From Io17-Chloro-G2 sp034428715 (GTDB lineage: Bacteria > Chloroflexota > Dehalococcoidia > Lucifugimonadales > UBA3495): DNA of 64,000 nt. Location of the stretch: contig DAOUHE010000178.1 in NCBI GenBank assembly GCA_034428715.1, positions 1 to 64,000 on the forward strand. The letters run 5' to 3'. Each line of letters begins with the position of its first letter. The first letter of the stretch is position 1. Positions 33,429-41,666 of this stretch are shown piece after piece. Below the pieces are notes generated by a model. That model was not told the origin of the DNA. It saw only the letters and a list, made by a program, of their open reading frames with translations, and did no database searches. Position numbers and translations under genes: made by a program.

Positions 33429-33674
33429 GTGGAAAGCGTGGTGTTGACAGCCCGGGTTACTTGGGACGAAGCGTGCTATGTGGCCAGGGTCGACCAGCTT
33501 TCGTTGGAGGGGTCTGGTAACACCCTGGAAGCGGCCAAAGATGAACTGATCGATGTGGTCAGGTCGTGGATCCAAGACCTAGACGGCACCGGCGGCCTGG
33601 GCCAAATCCTGGCGGATGCCGGATTTCCCGGGGTCGAAGACGACACCGAGGTCCGGCTGGAATTTGTTGAATAG
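33429..33674 (+). CDS. Small HicB-like protein encoded within the nuo operon
   Basis: An 81-residue protein starting at GTG 33429, five bases after the nuoC stop. VVLTARVTWDEACYVARVDQ, LEGSGNTLEAAKDELIDVVR matches the beta-beta-beta-alpha plan of HicB/UPF0150 proteins, in which a strand-rich start is followed by a T/S-hEEAhxxhxEhh helix. No HicA toxin neighbour and no DNA-binding helix are seen, so a toxin-antitoxin role is unlikely. It has no counterpart in standard complex I operons. Its position between nuoC and nuoD suggests cotranscription; a role in the complex is unknown. Confidence 0.65.
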   Translation: MESVVLTARVTWDEACYVARVDQLSLEGSGNTLEAAKDELIDVVRSWIQDLDGTGGLGQILADAGFPGVEDDTEVRLEFVE

Positions 33675-33710
33675 AGGCAATCTCAAGAACCTATACGAAA
33701 AAAGAACATG

Positions 33711-33783
33711 TCCTTCGACGGGCTCAGGACGAACGGGAATGACCTTTTACCCGTTCGTGGTGAGCTTGTCGAACCATTTTTGA
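33711..33783. repeat. Dispersed TTCGACAAGCTC-type palindromic repeat, copy 2
   Basis: TCCTTCGACGGGCTCAGGAC then GAACGGG, a core of about 12 bases, then CCCGTTCGTGGTGAGCTTGT then CGAACCATTTTTGAG. Read on the minus strand it matches copy 1 (24252-24330) arm for arm, with a different core. It lies inside the nuo operon between the HicB-like gene and nuoD, so it is transcribed and could fold in the mRNA. Confidence 0.85.
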
Positions 33784-33831
33784 GATGGGTTCAAGTTGGA
33801 CCGTGCACAACCGGCATGAGCGATCATCGTA

Positions 33832-34992
33832 ATGAGTGACATTACCGAGAGTGACGTTGCGGAGACTGACGTATCCGGCAAAATAGCCTCCGTGGGTGAG
33901 CCCATGGAGATGCTGTTAAATATGGGTCCTCAACACCCCTCCACCCACGGCGTTTTCCGCCTGGTTCTGCGGGTGGACGGAGAGAAGATATTGGATTCCG
34001 AACCCCATATCGGGTACCTACACCGGGGCTCGGAAAAACTGTGTGAAGGGGAACAGTACCATCAGGTGATCACCCTCTTCGACCGCATGGACTACATCGC
34101 CAATTTCAACAACGAGATGGTGTATTGCATGGCGGTGGAAAAGCTGATGGGCCTAACCGTTCCCGAGCGGGCCGAATATGTGCGGGTGATACTTTGCGAG
34201 TTGAACCGTATCGCAAGCCATCTTCTGTTTGTCGCCACCATTGGACTTGACGCCGGCGCCATGACCCCGTCTATGATCTGCTTCCGGGGCAGAGAGCGGG
34301 TCCAGGCTCTTTTTGAAGCCGTCTCTGGCGCCAGGATGATGCACAACTACTTCCGGGTGGGCGGCATCAAAGAGGACCTGCCTGAGAATTTTGGGGAAAT
34401 GGTTGGAGAGCTTCTCCCTTTGTTGCGGGAGGATGTGGAGGAGTCGGACAAGCTGTTGACGTTCAACGAGATCTTCTTGGCCCGCCTAAAAAACGTGGGA
34501 GTGATCTCAACCGAGGACGCCCTGGATTATGGGTTGACCGGACCGTGCCTCAGGGCTTGTGGCCTGGATTACGATCTGCGCAAAGTCCAGCCGTATTCGG
34601 TGTATGACCGGTTTGAGTTCGACGTTCCGGTGGGACTGGATGGCGATTGTTGGGACCGGCATTACGTCCGGGTCCAAGAGATGTACGAGTCCTTGAAGAT
34701 CGTGGAGCAAGCCCTGGAGCAAATGCCCGAAGGCAACATAGCCTCTTCCTTGGGGCGCCGCCTGATCCGGCCGCCCAAAGGCGAGGTATACGTTCGGGCC
34801 GAGAATCCCCGTGGAGAGATCGGGGTTTACCTGGTAAGTGACGGCACTGACAAACCCTACCGGTTGAAGGTTCGCCCGCCCTCGTTCTGTAACCTTTCCG
34901 CTATCAGGCATCTGTTACGGGATTCGTGGGTGGCCGACTCAGTGGTGATCCTGGGCTCACTGGATATCGTGTTGGGCGAGGTGGACCGGTGA
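33832..34992 (+). CDS. nuoD: NADH-quinone oxidoreductase subunit D
   Basis: The 49-kDa subunit forming most of the quinone cavity, 386 residues. Hallmarks: LLNMGPQHPSTHGVFRLVL (quinone-site His and Ser), EPHIGYLHRGSEKLCEG, NEMVYCMAVEKLMGL, CELNRIASHLLFVAT, and the C-terminal VLGSLDIVLGEVDR. A 16-residue acidic N-terminal extension precedes the domain. Its stop overlaps the GTG start of nuoH (GTGA). Confidence 0.96.
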   Translation: MSDITESDVAETDVSGKIASVGEPMEMLLNMGPQHPSTHGVFRLVLRVDGEKILDSEPHIGYLHRGSEKLCEGEQYHQVITLFDRMDYIANFNNEMVYCMAVEKLMGLTVPERAEYVRVILCELNRIASHLLFVATIGLDAGAMTPSMICFRGRERVQALFEAVSGARMMHNYFRVGGIKEDLPENFGEMVGELLPLLREDVEESDKLLTFNEIFLARLKNVGVISTEDALDYGLTGPCLRACGLDYDLRKVQPYSVYDRFEFDVPVGLDGDCWDRHYVRVQEMYESLKIVEQALEQMPEGNIASSLGRRLIRPPKGEVYVRAENPRGEIGVYLVSDGTDKPYRLKVRPPSFCNLSAIRHLLRDSWVADSVVILGSLDIVLGEVDR

Positions 34993-36185
34993 GCTTTTCA
35001 ATTCCACTGTTGGCGCTTAGTCTCACATCGGTTATTTGGATTCTGGTGGGCTTGTTGGCCATGTTCACCGCCCTATCGGTGGTCGTACTCTCCCTCACCT
35101 GGCTGGAGCGGAAGCTCTTGGGCCGCCTGCAGCGGCGCTTGGGCCCCACTCGCACCGGGCCGATGGGATTGATGCAACCCATAGCCGACGCCATCAAACT
35201 GATACTTAAAGAAGACATCGTTCCTACATCATCGGAGAAGTCCATCTTCTGGATATCCCCGATCATTGTCGTGATCCCTGCCTTCATGATTTGGGTCACC
35301 ATACCCGCTTCCCACGACGCGGTGTTGCAGAACCTGGACCTGGGCCTCTTTTACATTACAGCCTTTGCCGTGGTGGGCATAATGGGATTGGTCTTGGCGG
35401 GATGGGGCTCGGCCAATAAATACGGCACTCTGGGCGGATTGAGAGCGGCGGCCCAGCTCATCAGCTATGAGATCCCCATCATCATGGTGGTCATAGCCGT
35501 GGCGATGCTGGCCCAGTCCCTTGACCTGCGGGTTATCGTGGCTCTCCAAGACCCCTATCCTTATGTGCTGTTGCAGCCTTTGGGATTGGCGATATTTTTC
35601 ATCGCGGGTCTGGCTGAGGTAGGACGGACCCCTTTTGACATTTACTTTGCTGAATCGGAGATCGTGGGCGGTCCCTTCGTGGAATATAGCGGCGCCCATT
35701 GGTCGGTCTTCTTCCTGGCGGAATATATCAATACCTTTGCCGTCGCCGCCCTGACGGTGTTATTGTTTCTGGGCGGCTGGTCCGGCCCGCTGCTCTCGGG
35801 CGACTGGGTTATAATCTGGTTCTTGCTAAAGGTTTACGCGGTGATCCTCCTGATCTTTTGGATCCGTGGCACCTTCCCCCGGCTGCGAATCGACCAATTG
35901 ATGGCATTTGCATGGAAGGCGATGGTCCCATTGTCGTTTCTGGCGATAGTGATCACCGCTATCTACCAGTTCTACGCCTGGCCATGGTGGTCTCTGACCT
36001 TGATGTCTCTGGCCGGCCTGGGTGTGGTGGGTTACCTGGTCTACCGGCGGATGATGGGACCGGCCAACCTGGTTGCCCAGGTTCGGGCTCGGCAGGAAGC
36101 CCAGGCTAGAGAAAGGGCGCTTCTGGCAAGATCCGGTGGTGCCGTTAGTAGTTCTGGAGGAGGCGCGGCGGCTAATGCTAAATAG
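34989..36185 (+). CDS. nuoH: NADH-quinone oxidoreductase subunit H
   Basis: Membrane subunit that completes the quinone channel, 398 residues with eight helices. Conserved stretches: LERKLLGRLQRRLGPTRTGP, LMQPIADAIKLILKED, LRAAAQLISYEIPI, LAEVGRTPFDIYFAESEIVG and IRGTFPRLRIDQLM. I start at GTG 34989 (VSFSIPLLALSL), which overlaps the nuoD stop by four bases. The C-terminal tail (about 40 residues, Ala/Arg/Gly-rich) is longer than usual. Confidence 0.95.
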   Translation: MSFSIPLLALSLTSVIWILVGLLAMFTALSVVVLSLTWLERKLLGRLQRRLGPTRTGPMGLMQPIADAIKLILKEDIVPTSSEKSIFWISPIIVVIPAFMIWVTIPASHDAVLQNLDLGLFYITAFAVVGIMGLVLAGWGSANKYGTLGGLRAAAQLISYEIPIIMVVIAVAMLAQSLDLRVIVALQDPYPYVLLQPLGLAIFFIAGLAEVGRTPFDIYFAESEIVGGPFVEYSGAHWSVFFLAEYINTFAVAALTVLLFLGGWSGPLLSGDWVIIWFLLKVYAVILLIFWIRGTFPRLRIDQLMAFAWKAMVPLSFLAIVITAIYQFYAWPWWSLTLMSLAGLGVVGYLVYRRMMGPANLVAQVRARQEAQARERALLARSGGAVSSSGGGAAANAK

Positions 36186-36762
36186 CCTCAAGGGATTGTG
36201 GGTGACCTTTGTGTCCACGGTCAACGGGTTAAGAGAGCCGGTGACCCGTCAATACCCATCGGCCGGGACATTTTGGAAAAAGGTCGCGGTGCCCACCCCG
36301 GTTCAAGACCGCTTCATGGGTTTCCCTGCGTTGACCTGGGATGGCGAGGTGGAGGAGCCCTTCTGCACCAGTTGCATGGTATGCATTCGCCAATGCCCAA
36401 CCCAATGCATGTCGGCCACCATGATCGACAATCCCGCCCACCAGGAAGGACGCAGCTCAAGACGCAAGATAGTAGAGACGTTCGAGATCAACCTCAATCG
36501 GTGTATACTATGCGGGATTTGCGTCGAGGTGTGTAACTTTGACGCGATCGTGATGAGCCACGAGCATGAGATGAGTACCTTCCAGCGCAACGGCGACAGA
36601 GTGAATCTGCCGGCTCTGCTGGAGATAGGCACGAAGTTTCAACAAGAGACCGGATGGGTGCCACCAACGGTCTTGGCCAAACAACGGGCCAGCGAGGATG
36701 CTGCCCGTGAGGAGGCCGCTAAGGAACACCCTGCCGCGGCGGCGGAACCGGCCGAGGGTTGA
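36175..36762 (+). CDS. nuoI: NADH-quinone oxidoreductase subunit I
   Basis: Peripheral subunit with two 4Fe-4S clusters (N6a, N6b). Cysteines are in CTSCMVCIRQCPTQC and CILCGICVEVCNFDAI; the second motif has Asn in place of the usual Pro after the last Cys. Start MLNSLKGLW at 36175, eleven bases before the nuoH stop. The C-terminal 35 residues are an Ala/Glu-rich tail. 195 residues in all. A 172-base gap without a gene follows before nuoJ. Confidence 0.94.
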   Translation: MLNSLKGLWVTFVSTVNGLREPVTRQYPSAGTFWKKVAVPTPVQDRFMGFPALTWDGEVEEPFCTSCMVCIRQCPTQCMSATMIDNPAHQEGRSSRRKIVETFEINLNRCILCGICVEVCNFDAIVMSHEHEMSTFQRNGDRVNLPALLEIGTKFQQETGWVPPTVLAKQRASEDAAREEAAKEHPAAAAEPAEG

Positions 36763-36934
36763 CATCTTGAAGTACATTCCCTAGCGGGACGGTCTTGGCC
36801 ACCGGATGGTCCGCTGGGACACCGTAAAGCGATCTTTGAGCCGCCGATCTAGGTGGCTCATTATTTGCAGGAAACGGTGACCAAGCCAGAAGCGGCGGCC
36901 AACAAGATTCAATCAAATAACCTGTGAGCAGGGC

Positions 36935-37423
36935 ATGTCCTGGTTTCTTTTCATCATATTATCGGTTCTCACCCTGGGCGGAGGCCTGGGAGTGGTCATG
37001 ACCCGCAACGTGGTTCACGCGGCCTTGTTGCTTTTGGTTTCGCTGATGGCGGTGGCGGGGCTGTATCTGATATTGCTCGCCGAATTTTTGGCGTTGGTCC
37101 AGGTACTCATATACGGCGGGGCCATCATCATCGTGTTGCTCTTCGCCATCATGCTAACGCGTTCGGACGAATATCCACGCATCGGCGACAACCGGCAATG
37201 GCCATTGGCGGCGGTGGCGGCCCTGGCATTGTTGGGAGTTCTGTCAGCCGCTTTCTGGACCCGTCCAGCGGAAAATACCCAGCTCCACAGTCCCGCATTT
37301 GCCGATCTGGGTAATTCGTTGTTCACCCGCTGGGCCATCCCCTTCGAGGTGGCTTCACTGGTGCTTCTGGTCGCCCTTATAGGCGCCATAATCATCGCCC
37401 AGAACAAGGGTGAGGAGCGCTAG
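36935..37423 (+). CDS. nuoJ: NADH-quinone oxidoreductase subunit J
   Basis: Five-helix membrane subunit, 162 residues: LFIILSVLTLGGGLGVVMTR, the conserved helix 3 AEFLALVQVLIYGGAIIIVL (pi-bulge helix with the Tyr-Gly-Gly-Ala motif), and a final helix EVASLVLLVALIGAIIIAQ. GAGCAGGG provides the ribosome site. The gene is two bases from nuoK. Confidence 0.95.
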   Translation: MSWFLFIILSVLTLGGGLGVVMTRNVVHAALLLLVSLMAVAGLYLILLAEFLALVQVLIYGGAIIIVLLFAIMLTRSDEYPRIGDNRQWPLAAVAALALLGVLSAAFWTRPAENTQLHSPAFADLGNSLFTRWAIPFEVASLVLLVALIGAIIIAQNKGEER

Positions 37424-37425
37424 CC

Positions 37426-37746
37426 TTGGTTCCACTGGTCTATTTTCAATTGGTCAGCGCCGCCCTGTTTGTCATTGGAATGTATGGTGTTTTGGCCCGG
37501 CGCAGCGCCGTCTTGATCATCATGTCCATCGAGTTGATGCTAAACGCGGTGAATATCAACCTCATCGCCGCCGCCTCTCACCTGGAAGGCGTGGGCAGGT
37601 TCGCCCGGTTCGACGGCCAGATCATCGCCATATTCGTGATAACCGTTGCCGCCGCCGAAGTGGGACTGGGCTTGGCTATCATCCTGCGAATGTACCGTAA
37701 CCGCGGCACCGTGAACGTGGATGAGATCCACCTTATGAAATGGTAA
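37426..37746 (+). CDS. nuoK: NADH-quinone oxidoreductase subunit K
   Basis: Antiporter-like small membrane subunit, 106 residues and three helices. The two proton-path glutamates are in IIMSIELMLNAVNINL (helix 2) and VAAAEVGLGLAII (helix 3). The start codon is TTG at 37426, directly after the nuoJ stop with GAGGAGC upstream. The C-terminal ILRMYRNRGTVNVDEIHLMK is the usual basic end. Confidence 0.95.
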   Translation: MVPLVYFQLVSAALFVIGMYGVLARRSAVLIIMSIELMLNAVNINLIAAASHLEGVGRFARFDGQIIAIFVITVAAAEVGLGLAIILRMYRNRGTVNVDEIHLMKW

Positions 37747-37748
37747 AA

Positions 37749-37790
37749 AGCCTTCAGCTTTCAGCTTTCAGCTATCAGCCTTTGACGGGG
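37749..37790. repeat. Dispersed AGCTTTCAGC-type repeat, copy 3 (single arm)
   Basis: GCCTTCAGCTTTCAGCTTTC then AGCTATCAGCC, directly after the nuoK stop. Only one arm of the palindrome is present. It is inside the nuo operon. Confidence 0.7.
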
Positions 37791-37801
37791 CCCGCCTAAG
37801 T

Positions 37802-39721
37802 ATGGAATGGGCTTGGCTCATACCGGTGTTGAGCTTTATCGCCGCGCCGGTGATCGTCATCGTGGGCCCTCGGCTGCCCGGCAAAGGCTCTTTTCTGGCA
37901 ATCCTGGCCATCGCCGCGGGATTCTTGCTTTTCTGGGTGGTGCTGAGCGGGTTCTTGGGGGCAACACCCCAGTCTGAAGATTGCGTGACCAGCCCAGAAA
38001 CGAAAATGTTGGTCTGCGATTACCAGCGGGATTGGTTCCACGCTGGGCTAGCCGGAAGGGACCTCAGCGTGACTCTGACCTTGGGCACGTTGATAGACCC
38101 TTTGACCATAGCCATGTTGGGTCTGGTGACCTTGGTCGCGTTGATGGTCCAGGTCTATTCCCTGGGTTACATGAAGGGCGACCCCAAGCTGGGCTGGTAC
38201 TACGCCGTCCACGCCATGTTCGCTGGGTCCATGTTGACTCTGGTACTGGCCGACAATTTCCTGCTGTTGTACGTGGCCTGGGAGTTGGTGGGCATCTGCT
38301 CCTACCTGCTCATCGGCTTCTGGCACGAACGCCCTGAGCCCAGGGAGGCGGCTAAAAAGGCGTTCATAGTCACCCGCATCGGCGACGTGGGCCTGTTGGT
38401 GGGGATCTTGCTCATATGGCGGGAGGTGGGCAGCTTTAGCATGTCTGAGGCCTTTGAAGCGGTCAGCAGCGGGGCCATGAGCGAGGGAGTCACCACCGTG
38501 GCCGCTCTATTGCTGTTCCTGGGGGCCATGGGGAAATCCGCCCAGTTTCCTTTCCACGTCTGGTTGCCCGACGCCATGGAAGGTCCCACCCCGGTCAGCG
38601 CCCTTATCCACGCCGCCACGATGGTGGTGGCCGGGGTTTATCTGGTGGCTCGCGCTTTTCCGATTTTCTCGGCATACGACGGCGACGCCCTGACGGTGGT
38701 TGCTGTCGTTGGCCTGGTCACTGCGCTGGGCGCTTCCGCCATCGCATTGGTGGCCACCGACCTGAAACGTATTCTGGCCTATTCAACAATCAGCCACCTG
38801 GGGTTGATGATGCTTTCCCTGGGAGCTTTTGGCTACACTGCGGCAATTTTCCACCTGTTGGCCCACGGATTCGCCAAGGCTCTCTTGTTCCTGGGGGCCG
38901 GCAGCGTCATCCATGGCGCCGAAACCCAGGATGTCCGGGAGATGGGCGGATTGATCAAAGTGATGCCCATCACGGCCATCGTGTTTTCCGTGGGGGCTCT
39001 GTCGCTGGGAGGAATACCTCTGCTTGCCGGGTTTTGGAGCAAGGACGAGATACTTAACGCCGTCAACCAGAACCTCAGCCCGGCCTTCGTCGTGCTTACC
39101 TTGGTGGTGGCGTTCCTGAGCGCCTTTTATATGGCCCGGGCTATGTTCGTGGTGTTTTTTGGGCGGTTGGGCGAGGGTTTGGAGCAGGTCCACGAATCGC
39201 CCTGGCTGATGACCGTGCCCCTGATGATCCTTGCCGTATTTGCCGCCGGGTTTGGCCTGATCACTTTCAACTGGCCGGGCGCTTTCCCAGGGTTAGGCGG
39301 GCTGATCTTCTTCCACGAGGTGGAGGAGTTCCATTTTAATCTATGGATCGGGGTTCTATCTACCATCCTGGCCCTGGGCGCGTTCTGGCTGGCCAGCCTC
39401 TGCTATCTGAGGGCGAGGATCTCGCCGGATAGCGTGCGGCAGCGGGTCCCCTGGCTGGCCACCTTAGTGGAAAACAAGTATTACTTTGACGAGATCTACC
39501 AATGGACCGTCGACCGCGTGGTCTTGGTCATATCCAGATTCATAGCCTTCTTCGATAGGGCGGTGGTCAACGACGTGGGAGTCAACGGACCCGCCGACAC
39601 GGTGCGCCGCCTGGGGTTCGTCTTGAGGCTCCACGTCACCGGCCATTTCTACAGCTACGGGCTGGCTATGGTTTTGGGGTCGGTGGGGCTGGTCATATTT
39701 TGGTGGCTGAGGGCGGTTTAA
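37802..39721 (+). CDS. nuoL: NADH-quinone oxidoreductase subunit L
   Basis: The distal antiporter-like proton-pumping subunit, 639 residues. Conserved features: YVAWELVGICSYLLIGFWH with the key Glu, the broken-helix region KSAQFPFHVWLPDAMEGPTP with Lys and Asp, SALIHAATMVVAGVYL, DLKRILAYSTISHLGLMMLS, and GIPLLAGFWSKDEIL. The C-terminal stretch ENKYYFDEIYQW and the final helices represent the long lateral arm. ATG at 37802. Confidence 0.96.
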   Translation: MEWAWLIPVLSFIAAPVIVIVGPRLPGKGSFLAILAIAAGFLLFWVVLSGFLGATPQSEDCVTSPETKMLVCDYQRDWFHAGLAGRDLSVTLTLGTLIDPLTIAMLGLVTLVALMVQVYSLGYMKGDPKLGWYYAVHAMFAGSMLTLVLADNFLLLYVAWELVGICSYLLIGFWHERPEPREAAKKAFIVTRIGDVGLLVGILLIWREVGSFSMSEAFEAVSSGAMSEGVTTVAALLLFLGAMGKSAQFPFHVWLPDAMEGPTPVSALIHAATMVVAGVYLVARAFPIFSAYDGDALTVVAVVGLVTALGASAIALVATDLKRILAYSTISHLGLMMLSLGAFGYTAAIFHLLAHGFAKALLFLGAGSVIHGAETQDVREMGGLIKVMPITAIVFSVGALSLGGIPLLAGFWSKDEILNAVNQNLSPAFVVLTLVVAFLSAFYMARAMFVVFFGRLGEGLEQVHESPWLMTVPLMILAVFAAGFGLITFNWPGAFPGLGGLIFFHEVEEFHFNLWIGVLSTILALGAFWLASLCYLRARISPDSVRQRVPWLATLVENKYYFDEIYQWTVDRVVLVISRFIAFFDRAVVNDVGVNGPADTVRRLGFVLRLHVTGHFYSYGLAMVLGSVGLVIFWWLRAV

Positions 39722-39801
39722 AGTTTGTTTGGAGCGTCAAAGGCAATTTATTGAGCCTTACGTTGATCGCTAAACATTTCGCACAACCAGTCTAAAGCAG
39801 A

Positions 39802-39845
39802 AATCCCCCTGTCTCCCGCTTTGTAAAGGGCGACTAAGGGGGATT
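39802..39845. repeat. AATCCCCCT...AGGGGGATT inverted repeat between nuoL and nuoM
   Basis: Nine-base perfect arms AATCCCCCT (39802-39810) and AGGGGGATT (39837-39845), with an inner CTTT-GTA-AAGG hairpin. The sequence resembles a short palindromic repeat common in environmental genomes. It is not followed by a T-run in the sense direction and lies inside an operon, so I do not call a terminator. Nothing else is seen in the 221-base gap. Confidence 0.65.
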
Positions 39846-39942
39846 CATCCCCACTGGCTACATATCGAGAAGTTTAGCAGCCGATTTAAGGCACGGCAGA
39901 CGGATAAAATCGTTGGACACAACCTCGGGCAATAAACCGTAA

Positions 39943-41457
39943 ATGAGCGGATTGAACCAGTCGGCATTGTTTTTGATCATCATGGTCCCCTTGCTGGGTG
40001 CCGTGTTGACCATGTTTTTGCCCAAGGACAGACCTAGAGACGCCTGGTATTTCGCTATAGGCGTGTCCATCATCTGCCTGTTGTTGTCTATTTACGTGTT
40101 CCTCAGCTACGACTACGGCGCCGGCGGGTTCCAGCTGGAACGTACGTTCAAATGGTTGGAAGCGCCCATAAATATCGACCTGTCGCTGGGAGTGGACGGC
40201 ATAGCCGCGCCCTTGATCTTGCTCAACGGCCTGGTGCTTTTGGGAGCGGTACTGATATCCCAGACCATTCGCGTCAGAACCCGGGATTTCTTCGTATTGC
40301 TGCAAGCTCTGGGTGCGGGCGTATTTGGCGTTTTTGTGGTGCGGGACCTGTTCTTCCTGTTCTTCTTCTACGAGTTGGCAGTGCTTCCCATGTATTTGCT
40401 GATAGGTGTATGGGGCAGCAGCACCGACTTCGGTTCGTTCCTTCGGACCAAAGAATATTCGGCAATGAAGCTGTTCCTTTATCTGATTGCCGGAAGCATC
40501 TTGGTTTGGATCGCCATCCTGGCAATGTACGTCAAAGCCGCCAGCCTCGGTCTGCCCACATTTTCCTTGGAATTGTTGGGGAAGTTGGCGGCCAGTGGCG
40601 CTATCAGCGAGGAGTTTCAGACCTGGGTGTTTCCTCTGTTCATGGTGGGGTTTGGCATCTTGGCCGGCTTATGGCCTTTCCACACCTGGTCTCCCGACGG
40701 ACACGTAGCGGCCCCGACGGGGGTCAGCATGCTCCATGCCGGCGTGCTGATGAAGCTGGGGGCTTACGGAATCATCCGGGTCGGCGTGGTTCTCTTACCC
40801 GAGGGGGCGGAGAACTGGATGCCTGTGCTGATCACCCTGGGCACGATAAACGTGCTGTACGGCGCTATCTCCGCCATGTCACAGACGGACCTCAAGTACG
40901 TGGTGGGTTATTCCAGCGTGAGCCACATGGGTTATGTGCTCATGGGAATCGCCACACTGGATCCCATAGGGGTAGGTGGCGCCGTATTACAGATGTTCTC
41001 CCATGGGATAATGACGGCCCTGATGTTCCTTTTGGTGGGGGCAGTTTATGACCGGGCGCACATCCGCGACATCTACGTTTTGAATGGATTGTTCAGCAGG
41101 ATGAGGGTCACCAGTTTCTTCTTCATCATAGCTGGTTTAGCGTCTTTGGGGCTGCCGGGCCTGAGCGGCTTCATTGCCGAATTCATGGTTTTCACCGGCA
41201 CGTTCCGTACCTATCTTCCGTTGGCCGTGCTGGCCGTAGTGGGGGCGGCGCTAACGGCAGTCTACATTTTGAGACTGCTGGCCCGTACCTTCCTGGGTGA
41301 GATGGACCCCCGGTGGGAGCATCTTACCGACTCGAGCCCCGTGGAAAAATCGGTAGGCGCTGTTTTCGTCCTGATCTTGATCCTAGTGGGTGTTTGGCCC
41401 CAACCCATGATGCGGGTTATAAATGTTGGCGTAGCTGCTTTGCCGGGGATTTACTAA
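39943..41457 (+). CDS. nuoM: NADH-quinone oxidoreductase subunit M
   Basis: Second antiporter-like subunit, 504 residues. Hallmarks: LFFFYELAVLPMYLLIG with the essential Glu, LWPFHTWSPDGHVAAPTGVS, MLHAGVLMKLGAYGIIR with Lys, and YVVGYSSVSHMGYVLMG. Fourteen helices are expected. It is separated from nuoL by a repeat-bearing gap and from nuoN by another. Confidence 0.96.
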   Translation: MSGLNQSALFLIIMVPLLGAVLTMFLPKDRPRDAWYFAIGVSIICLLLSIYVFLSYDYGAGGFQLERTFKWLEAPINIDLSLGVDGIAAPLILLNGLVLLGAVLISQTIRVRTRDFFVLLQALGAGVFGVFVVRDLFFLFFFYELAVLPMYLLIGVWGSSTDFGSFLRTKEYSAMKLFLYLIAGSILVWIAILAMYVKAASLGLPTFSLELLGKLAASGAISEEFQTWVFPLFMVGFGILAGLWPFHTWSPDGHVAAPTGVSMLHAGVLMKLGAYGIIRVGVVLLPEGAENWMPVLITLGTINVLYGAISAMSQTDLKYVVGYSSVSHMGYVLMGIATLDPIGVGGAVLQMFSHGIMTALMFLLVGAVYDRAHIRDIYVLNGLFSRMRVTSFFFIIAGLASLGLPGLSGFIAEFMVFTGTFRTYLPLAVLAVVGAALTAVYILRLLARTFLGEMDPRWEHLTDSSPVEKSVGAVFVLILILVGVWPQPMMRVINVGVAALPGIY

Positions 41458-41504
41458 AAATATGCCTGCCGGGCGTCAAATGGTACCTAGAGTACATCTC
41501 CAAC

Positions 41505-41655
41505 CAGTCTTTTCAGAACGGGCGGACCCTCGGCCGGCTCAGGACCATCGGGGAGAATGGACCCTCTCCGTTGGTCCTGAGCCCTTCGACGGATTTTATC
41601 TTGAGCGAAGCCGAAGGGCGCAGGATAGGCCTGTCGAACCAACTTTTGAGGTAGC
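41505..41655. repeat. Dispersed TTCGACAAGCTC-type repeat, copy 3 (expanded and degenerate)
   Basis: CAGAACGGGCGGACCC, GGCCGGCTCAGGACCA, then TTGGTCCTGAGCCCTTCGAC and, after an insert ending GAGCGAAGCCGAAGGGC, GCCTGTCGAACCAACTTTTG then AGGTAG. The outer flank is the same as in copies 1 and 2, but the inside is about twice as long. It fills the nuoM-nuoN gap. Confidence 0.75.
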
Positions 41656-41666
41656 TGCTAATTGAA

